Notes under the pieces: model-generated | The model's input: the letters and a program-made list of their open reading frames with translations, nothing else | The model's database searches: none | What the model was told of the DNA's origin: nothing | Assembly (NCBI RefSeq): GCF_900046475.1 | Contig: NZ_FCOU01000010.1 | Span: forward strand, 1-64,000 | DNA length: 64,000 bases | Reading direction: 5' to 3' | From: Collinsella ihumii | GTDB taxonomy: Bacteria > Actinomycetota > Coriobacteriia > Coriobacteriales > Coriobacteriaceae | Made by a program: the position numbers and the translations under genes | Part shown: positions 57,826-64,000 of the stretch, piece by piece | How positions within the stretch are numbered: the stretch's first letter is position 1 | Layout of the letters: each line of letters opens with the position of its first letter

Positions 57826-59130
57826 TTACTCGGCGTCAGCCTCGGCGTCGTCCTTCTTGGCGAACTCGTCGACCTCGGTGACGACCGCGGTGTCGACCAG
57901 CCAGTCAACGGCCTTGGAGCGGCGGATGGAGTCGCGGACGGCGGGCATGCGGCCCTCGGAGAGGAACGCGGCCTTGGAGGCGGCGACATCCTGGATGCCG
58001 GCGCGCTCGAACTCGGCGTCGACGTCCTCGTCGGTGACCTCGATGTTGAGCTGGCGGGCCAGCGCGTCGAGGGCGAGGGACTCGCGGGCGACGTCGTCGG
58101 CCTGGTGATGCAGGTCGGCGAGGAAGGCCTCGGTGGACATGTTGGACATCTTCAGCCAGGAGTCGAGCGTCATGCCGCGGCCGGACAGGCTCTGCAGGAA
58201 GTTCTGGCCCAGCTCGGAGAACACGGACTGCTCGTAGTCCTCGTCGACCTTCTCGAGCTCAAGACGCTCGGCCAGCTTGGCGACGGCGCGGTTCTCCTTG
58301 ATGCCCGGGAGCTTGGAGGACTTGTCGGCATCGAGCTCGGTCTTGACGGCGTCGCGCATGGCGGCGATGTCGTCGAAGCCGAAGGACTCCTTGGCGAACT
58401 CGTCGGTGAGCTCGGGCAGGACGCGCTCCTTCACGCTCTTGACGGTCACCTTGACGGAGGCCTCCTCGGCGCCCTCGACCTCGGGGGTCCAAGAGATCTC
58501 CTTGGTCTCGTCGACGTTCATGCCGACCAGGCCCTCGTCGAAGGCGGCGGGCAGGTTGCCGGAGCCGACCACGATCATGCGGCCCTCGCCGGCGAGCGCC
58601 TCGGCGTTCTTGACGTTCTCGATGTCGACGGTGACGTAATCGCCGTTCTGGACGGCGCGCTCAGCGTCGTTGAAGGTGGCGTGATAGCCCATGAGCATCT
58701 CGATCTGGGCGTCGATCTCGCCCTCGGTGACCTCCGCGGGAGGCATCTCGATCTCGACGGGATCGTAGGAGGTGAGCTCGCAGCTGGGGCGCAGCTGGAA
58801 CTCGATGGTGTAGACGTAGTCCTCGTGGTCCGCGACGATGTTGTCGACGTTGTCGTAGTTGCCGGCCTTGACCGGGACGATGTCGAGCTCGTTCAGGACG
58901 TCGGCCTCGTTGGCGCCGATCAGGTCGTTGGTGGCCTGAGCCAGCACGGCCTGGGCACCGAGCATGTTGTCGATGACGGGACGAGGAGCATGACCAGCGC
59001 GGAAGCCCGGGAAGCGGTATTTCTTGGCAGCCTCACGGTAGGCCTTCTTGATGGCAGCGTCGACGTCGGCGGCCGGAATGGTGACCGTCGCGGTGAGCTT
59101 TGCGTCCTTCACGTCAGAAGTGATGTTCAA
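57826..59130 (-). CDS. tig: trigger factor
   Basis: Ribosome-bound chaperone and peptidyl-prolyl isomerase. The N-terminal ribosome-binding domain has the signature RFPGFRAGHAPRPVIDNMLG (about 38-57), the FKBP-like domain spans about 150-240 (NGDYVTVDIENVKNAEALAG), and the rest is the helical C-terminal domain, ending in an acidic tail (KKDDAEADAE). Its length of 434 residues is normal. It lies about 130 bp upstream of clpP in the common tig-clpP-clpX arrangement. Confidence 0.95.
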   Translation of the reverse strand: MNITSDVKDAKLTATVTIPAADVDAAIKKAYREAAKKYRFPGFRAGHAPRPVIDNMLGAQAVLAQATNDLIGANEADVLNELDIVPVKAGNYDNVDNIVADHEDYVYTIEFQLRPSCELTSYDPVEIEMPPAEVTEGEIDAQIEMLMGYHATFNDAERAVQNGDYVTVDIENVKNAEALAGEGRMIVVGSGNLPAAFDEGLVGMNVDETKEISWTPEVEGAEEASVKVTVKSVKERVLPELTDEFAKESFGFDDIAAMRDAVKTELDADKSSKLPGIKENRAVAKLAERLELEKVDEDYEQSVFSELGQNFLQSLSGRGMTLDSWLKMSNMSTEAFLADLHHQADDVARESLALDALARQLNIEVTDEDVDAEFERAGIQDVAASKAAFLSEGRMPAVRDSIRRSKAVDWLVDTAVVTEVDEFAKKDDAEADAE

Positions 59131-59206
59131 CGTTCCTCCTCTTACATACTGTCGGCATGGTCAGGGTGCCGATAGCCCTTGTAACCGGTTGATACGGCGA
59201 AAATGG

Positions 59207-59287
<81 letters not shown>

Positions 59288-59418
59288 CTATTTGCGCACA
59301 GTTTATGAATGATAGCAGATAGCGCCTGCACGCGGGCGATGAAGCTTTTCGGGTTGCCTACGCTCACGTTCCGCGCACATGAAGGGGTTGGTTGACGATA
59401 TGTTCATCGGGTGACCAG

Positions 59419-60812
59419 GTCGCAGCCGCCCCTGGCCGAGGGGGAAGCCCCGTCGCTCGGAGCGTGGGTTAGCATCGTCTCGTGTCAGCAAGGCGGCCGC
59501 CAGGGCCACAGAGAGAAGGGGGCTTCCCGATGAGCGAGTATACCACCCAGGTCGGCATGGACGTGCACGCGCGCAGCGTGTCCTGCAGGGCGCTGAGGCC
59601 CGACACAGGCGAGTGCTGGTCGGGCACGTTCCGCGGGGAGGGCTTCGAGCGCGCCCTGCTCGAGTGGCTGAGGGGGCTCCCCCAGCCGGTGAGGTGCGCG
59701 TACGAGTCCGGCTGCACGGGCTTCTGGCTGAGCCGGTTCCTGGAGGGGGCCGGCGTCGCCTGCGGCGTGGTCGCCGTCTCCACTATGCCGCGCTCCCCGA
59801 GGGACAGGCGCCACAAGAACGACAGGCGCGACGCCGCCGTCGTGCTGCGCGAGATGTGCAACCCCGCCAGCGACGTCTCCTACGTGTGGGTCCCCGACCC
59901 GCAGACCGAGGGCGCCCGCGACCTCGCCCGGGCCGCCGACGCGGCCGCCCGGGACGTCCGCTCCGCCAGGCAGCGCGTGAGCATGCTGCTGCTCAAGCAC
60001 GGGTTCGCCTGGTGCGAGAGGACGCCCTCCGGCAACCTGAGGAAGACGTGGACGCGGGAGTGGCGCAGGTGGGCGCTGTCGCGCGACCTGGGCGACGCCC
60101 TGTCGAACAGGGCGCTCGAGATGGAGTTCGGCGCGGTCGAGCGCCTCGAGCGCGAGGCCGCCGGGCTCCGGGCGGGGCTGGGGCGAGGCGGGGCGCAGGT
60201 GGCGGCCCTACGTGGACGCGCTCGTCCGCCTCAAGGGCGTCGACGTGCAGACCGCCTTCCTCGCGTGCGCCGAGTTCGGGGACTTCTCGCGGTTCCGCAG
60301 CGGCAGGGCCGTCTCCCGCTGGATCGGGTGCACCGCCTCGGAGAGCTCCAGCGGCGAGGCCGACCGCCGGGGCCCGATCACCAAGGAGGGCAGCTCGCGC
60401 CTGCGCCGCGCGCTCGTCGAGGGCGCGGCCTCGATGCCGCGCCGGAACGGGCGCCCGAAGCGCGTGCGCCCGGGCCACGAGGTGTCCCCCGCGGTCGAGG
60501 AGATGGCCGCAGCCGCCAACGAGCGGCTCCGGCGGCGCTACGAGCGCCTCAGGGGCGCCGGCAAGCACGCCAACGTCGCCAGGGTGGCGGTCGTGAGCGA
60601 GATGGCGCGCTGGATCTGGGCGATAGGCCTGCAGGTGCAGCGCGAGCTCGCCGCCGCCTAGCGCGCGGCGCGAGATAGGGCCGTCCCCTCCGCCGGCCGG
60701 GCCCGCGGCGCGCGGGGCAACTCGCGTCCGTCCCCATGCGCGGCCCCGCGGCAGCCCGCCGCCGGGCCATGCGCGTCCGTTGACTCCCCGCCGCGAGGCG
60801 GGGGCTGCGACA
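59419..60812 (+). mobile_element. IS110-family insertion sequence
   Basis: The likely element runs between GTCGCAGCC (from 59419) and its inverted copy GGCTGCGAC (ending 60812). It contains one IS110-type transposase gene and GC-rich non-coding flanks, as expected for a family that keeps a bridge-RNA-type region outside the gene. Outside it, ATATGTTCATCGG (59397-59410) and its inverted copy (about 61020-61032) flank the insertion, consistent with IS110 elements choosing palindromic targets. The exact ends are not certain. Confidence 0.6.
59530..60661 (+). pseudogene. IS110-family DEDD transposase, frameshifted
   Basis: The N-terminal RuvC-like DEDD domain reads YTTQVGMDVHARSVSCRALR with its first Asp, CAYESGCTGFWLSRFLEGAG with Glu, and RHKNDRRDAAVVLREM with the last acidic pair. 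The C-terminal Tnp_20 domain (LVRLKGVDVQTAFLACAEFG, then SRWIGCTASESSSGE with the catalytic serine region) is in another frame, so a one-base shift occurs near 60185-60210 in a G-rich run. The ATG at 59530 has GAAGGGGG upstream. Either the copy is dead or the run is misread. Confidence 0.8.
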
Positions 60813-61106
60813 CTGCCCGCACCGAAGAGAGCCGTACTGCGGGCCGGGGCCCTCCCCGGCATCCGCGATTCTGTGAGTGGAACGCGTTGGGCGTCCGAGG
60901 TTCCCCGGGGCCGCCGGGCCCCGGTTCGAGGACACGCCCGCGGCCCGCCGGCGGGGGTGGGGGAAGCCGGCCCCCGGGCCAGCTACCCGGGGGCCGGCGG
61001 AATATTGCCTATTGACAGTCCGATGAACATATGTGGGGACGGGTTCGTTTCAACCCATTGGGGCCGCAGAACGGCAAAACCCATCTGCTCTGCGGCCCCG
61101 GGACCC
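60813..61106. other. intergenic, GC-rich hairpins and one dispersed repeat
   Basis: No gene. GGGGACGGGTTCGTTTCAACC at 61035-61055 matches the unit at 26894. GGGGCCGCAGA...TCTGCGGCCCC (61060-61100) is an 11-bp stem beyond the xanthine dehydrogenase stop and may terminate it, though no T-run follows. Confidence 0.5.
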
Positions 61107-63536
61107 CTACTCTCCGAACAGCGCCTTCTCGGGCGTGATCGGCAGCGTGCGCACATAGTTGCCGGTGGCGTGCGCCACGGCGCTCGCGATGGCCGGGCTC
61201 GGCGTGTTGATGACGACCTCTCCGATGGACTTGGCGCCGAACGGGCCGGTCGGCTCGTAGCTCGGCGCGAACTCCACGCGGATGTTCGGCACATCGAGGC
61301 GCGTGGGCACCTTGTAGCTCATGAACGAGCGGGTGCGCATGCGGCCGCGGTCGCTGTACTGCACGTCCTCGGTGAGCGCCATGCCGATGCCCTGGCCGAT
61401 GCCGCCTTCGGCCTGCACGCGGGCGAGGTTCTCGTTCACGACCGTGCCGCAGTCGACAACGCTCACGTAATCGACGACCGTGACCTTGCCGGTCGCCTTG
61501 TCGACATCGACCTCGGCGATGCCGCTCATGAAGGGCGGCGGGCTCGTGGGCGAGCTCGCGGCAGCATGCGCCGTCAGGCAGTCGCCGTCGCCGCCCGCCA
61601 CGAGCTTGTTGGCGAGCTCGGCGAGCGCCATGCGCGCCACCGGCTCGGCATCGGGCGCCTCCTGGGCCACGCGGTAGGAGCGCGCGATCGCGTCGATGTC
61701 GTCGTCGATGTCCGTGAACTCGGGGCGATCGGCCTCCACGCCGTCGATATCGAGCACGCCGGGCTCGAACGCCAGCAGCTCGTCGCCATCGAACAGCACG
61801 TCGGCGGCGTCCACGCCCATGAAGCCCGCGGCACGGCGGCGCAGCTCGGCGATGAGCTTTTCTGCGGCCTTCACCACGGCCATGCCGGTCAGGTAGGTCG
61901 AAGCGCTCGCATACGAGCCGGTGTCGAACGGCGACACGTCCGTGTCGACGCCGTGCACGACGATGCGGTCGGTGTCGCAGCGCAGCGCCTCGGCGGCGAA
62001 CTGGGCCAAGATGGTGTCACAGCCGGTTCCCATATCGGTCGCGCCGATGGAGAGCGTATAGAAGCCGGTCTCCTCCAGGCGCAGGTCGACCGAGCCGATG
62101 TCGATGCGCGCGATGGCGGAACCCTGCATGGACAGCGCGCAGCCGAGCGCGCGCACGCGGTCGCCCAGGTCGCGACGGAGCGGCTTGTCCTTCCAGCCGA
62201 TCATCTCCATCGCGCGCTCGAGGCACGCCGACACGCCGCACGAGTACAGCACGTTGTCGTCGTACTGGGCCAGGCGCTCGCCCTCCTGGACGAGGTTCTT
62301 GAGGCGCAGCTCGCAGGGGTCCATGCCCAGGCGGTCCGCCAGCTCGTTGACGGCCGACTCGACGGCGAACAGGCCCTGCGTGGCGCCGTAGCCGCGGTAG
62401 GCCCCGGCGGGCATGGTGTTGGAGTACACGACGTCGAAGGCGAACCGGCTCGCCAGCGCGCGGTTGTACAGCGGCAGGCTCTTGTGGCCGGACAGGCCGA
62501 CCGTCGTGGGGCCGTGCTCGCCGTATGCGCCCTGGTTGGAGAGCGTATACAGGTCGATCGCCACGATCGTGCCGTCGTTTTTGGCGCCGAGGCGCACGTG
62601 CATCCGCATCTCGTGGCGCGAGTTGGACGAGCTGAACGTCTCCTCGCGCGTGTAGACGATCTTGGAGGGGCGCCCGGTCTTGTAGGTGACGAACGCGCAG
62701 AAGATCTCGTTGCAGCCGCTCTGCTTGGCGCCGAAGCCGCCGCCGATGCGCGGCTTAATCACGCGCACGCGCGACTGCGGGATGTCGAGGGCGTTGGCCA
62801 CCATGCGGCGCACGTGGAAGGGCACCTGCGTGGAGGAGGTCACCGTGATGCGGCCGTAGGCGTCGAGCTCGGCGAAGGAGCGGAACGTCTCCATCATGCC
62901 CTGGTTGTCCGCAAGCGTGTGGTAGGTCTCGTCCACCACGATGTCGGCCTGCGCGAAGGCGGTGTCGAGGTCCCCGTGCTCCGAGAGGCCGGAGGCCACG
63001 ACGTTGTGCATGCGGTCGTTGTTGATCCATGCGCCGTTGACGTGGTAGTTGTCCTCGGTGTGGATGACGATGGGGTTGTTCTTCGCCTTCGTGAAGTCGA
63101 GCACGGGCTCCATGACCTCGTAGTCGACCTTGATGAGCTTGAGCGCGCGGGCGGCGGCGTCATCGTTCTCGGCGGCGACGATGGCGACCTCGTCGCCCAC
63201 GTAGCGCACGGTCCGGTCGAGGATCAGGCGGTCGTAGGGGCTCGCCTCGGGATAGGACTGGCCGGCGAGCGTGAAGCGGCGGTCGGGGACGTCCCTATAG
63301 GTGTAGACGGCGACCACGCCGGGCACCTTCTCCGCGCGCGACGTGTCGATGTCGCGGATGCGGGCGAAGGCGTGCGGGCTGTGCAGAATCTTGACGCTCA
63401 GCACGTCCGCCGGGGCGAGGTCGTTCGTGAACAGGGGCTTGCCGGACAGAAGCGCCGCGGCGTCGCGCTTCACGGCGCGGGAGCCGACGTGGGTGAGGTT
63501 TTCGCGCTCGCTTTCCCGCGTGACGATCATGCTCAT
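61107..63536 (-). CDS. xanthine dehydrogenase-type molybdopterin-binding subunit
   Basis: The large subunit of a molybdenum hydroxylase (xanthine dehydrogenase/aldehyde oxidase family). Residues 18-125 are the ald/xan a/b hammerhead domain (RDAAALLSGKPLFTNDLAPA). The molybdopterin-binding domain has KPRIGGGFGAKQ, MPAGAYRGYGATQ, GATDMGTGCDTILAQFAAEA and QAEGGIGQGIGMAL. The C-terminal GPFGAKSIGEV holds the catalytic glutamate. Its length of 809 residues is normal. It lies 3 bp downstream of the 2Fe-2S subunit gene. The substrate (purine, nicotinate or aldehyde) cannot be told; a FAD subunit may lie outside the window. Confidence 0.9.
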   Translation of the reverse strand: MSMIVTRESERENLTHVGSRAVKRDAAALLSGKPLFTNDLAPADVLSVKILHSPHAFARIRDIDTSRAEKVPGVVAVYTYRDVPDRRFTLAGQSYPEASPYDRLILDRTVRYVGDEVAIVAAENDDAAARALKLIKVDYEVMEPVLDFTKAKNNPIVIHTEDNYHVNGAWINNDRMHNVVASGLSEHGDLDTAFAQADIVVDETYHTLADNQGMMETFRSFAELDAYGRITVTSSTQVPFHVRRMVANALDIPQSRVRVIKPRIGGGFGAKQSGCNEIFCAFVTYKTGRPSKIVYTREETFSSSNSRHEMRMHVRLGAKNDGTIVAIDLYTLSNQGAYGEHGPTTVGLSGHKSLPLYNRALASRFAFDVVYSNTMPAGAYRGYGATQGLFAVESAVNELADRLGMDPCELRLKNLVQEGERLAQYDDNVLYSCGVSACLERAMEMIGWKDKPLRRDLGDRVRALGCALSMQGSAIARIDIGSVDLRLEETGFYTLSIGATDMGTGCDTILAQFAAEALRCDTDRIVVHGVDTDVSPFDTGSYASASTYLTGMAVVKAAEKLIAELRRRAAGFMGVDAADVLFDGDELLAFEPGVLDIDGVEADRPEFTDIDDDIDAIARSYRVAQEAPDAEPVARMALAELANKLVAGGDGDCLTAHAAASSPTSPPPFMSGIAEVDVDKATGKVTVVDYVSVVDCGTVVNENLARVQAEGGIGQGIGMALTEDVQYSDRGRMRTRSFMSYKVPTRLDVPNIRVEFAPSYEPTGPFGAKSIGEVVINTPSPAIASAVAHATGNYVRTLPITPEKALFGE

Positions 63537-63539
63537 GGG

Positions 63540-64000
63540 CTACTCCCCCTCTCCGGAGACGATGGTTCCCGCCCACGCGCCCTCGGGCGCCGGCGCCGAC
63601 TCGAAGCGGCTCGCCATATAGCGGCGGATGGCGCGGCGCTGGCTCGTGTATCCCGTGCAGCGGCACAGGTTGCCGGCGAGATAGGAGTCCATGTCGGCAT
63701 CGGTGGGCATATACGCCTGCTCGCCCGCCGCCTCGGCGCGCTCGCGGATCTCGCGCTCCATGGCGAGCACGTTCATGATGAGGCCCGGGGAGCAGAATCC
63801 GCACTGCTCGGCGCCCTCCTCGGCCATGCAGCGGGCAAAATCGGCGGACTGCTCCTGCAGGCCCTCGAGCGTGGTGACGGCGTGGCCGTTCGCGCGCGCC
63901 ATAGGCACGGCGCACGACAGCACCGCGCGGCCGTCGAGCCACACCGTGCACAGGCCGCAGTTCGTCGTCTCGCAGGCACACTTCACGGATTTGCAGCCGT
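63540..64000 (-). CDS. 2Fe-2S subunit of the xanthine dehydrogenase-type enzyme (5' end beyond window)
   Basis: The small electron-transfer subunit with two 2Fe-2S centres. The plant-ferredoxin-type cluster shows its last cysteines in KCACETTNCGLCTVWLDG, and the C-terminal helical centre has EQCGFCSPGLIMNVLAM and GNLCRCTGYTSQRRAI. Translation continues past 64000, so the gene is truncated by the window edge; its first 40-odd residues are not seen. It forms an operon with the molybdopterin subunit. Confidence 0.9.
   Translation of the reverse strand, partial: GCKSVKCACETTNCGLCTVWLDGRAVLSCAVPMARANGHAVTTLEGLQEQSADFARCMAEEGAEQCGFCSPGLIMNVLAMEREIRERAEAAGEQAYMPTDADMDSYLAGNLCRCTGYTSQRRAIRRYMASRFESAPAPEGAWAGTIVSGEGE

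Overview
The window looks like a chromosome segment from a high-GC Gram-positive actinobacterium of the class Coriobacteriia, most probably Collinsella or a close relative. This is inferred from GC-rich codon use, the rimP-nusA-infB-rbfA-nrnA-truB-ribF-dnaG-rpoD gene order, a ThrS without a TGS domain, and dispersed GGGGACGTACC repeats; no marker gene was compared with a database. The sequence carries Tn5 (Nextera) mosaic-end sequences at several joints, so it is a draft assembly with chimeric insertions. dnaG, infB, folC and one insertion-sequence region are broken by them, and those breaks should not be read as biology.

Layout. 0.2-1.3 kb: a KamA-family radical SAM protein, then tRNA-Asn and a palindromic repeat array. 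1.9-13.2 kb: one long minus-strand information-processing block (rimP to rpoD). 13.5-17.9 kb: a sodium/solute symporter and leuS. 18.1-19.8 kb: a DUF559/AbiEi-like gene between two 157-bp palindromic elements. 19.9-28.0 kb: guaB, a ModE-like regulator, mntP, a PLP-fold protein without its catalytic lysine, thrS with a probable leader-peptide attenuator, a zinc-ribbon membrane protein and an M24 peptidase. 28.1-32.6 kb: a secreted RlpA-like protein followed by a graveyard of phage-portal, IS21 and IS3 fragments. 32.7-43.7 kb: a 13-gene exopolysaccharide operon headed by a NusG/LoaP-like antiterminator, with poly-G tracts in two acetyltransferase genes. 44-49 kb: a degraded defence/mobile island with a serine recombinase, three remnants of AlbA/RecG-like ATPase genes and an intact HEPN Abi protein. 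49.3-59.3 kb: folC, a GltD-like oxidoreductase, valS, the tig-clpP-clpX operon and tRNA-Leu. 59.4-60.8 kb: an IS110 element. 61.1-64 kb: the molybdopterin and 2Fe-2S subunits of a xanthine dehydrogenase-type enzyme, cut by the window edge.

How it fits together. The 1.9-13 kb block makes the transcription, translation and replication-priming core. The EPS operon encodes a full Wzx/Wzy-type pathway: phosphoglycosyl transferase, PssD/PssE pair, three further glycosyltransferases, two acetyltransferases, pyruvyl transferase, flippase and polymerase. It is probably controlled at elongation by the LoaP-like protein and structurally varied by slippage in the G8 and G10 tracts. Non-autonomous palindromic elements of at least four families are scattered through the intergenic DNA.
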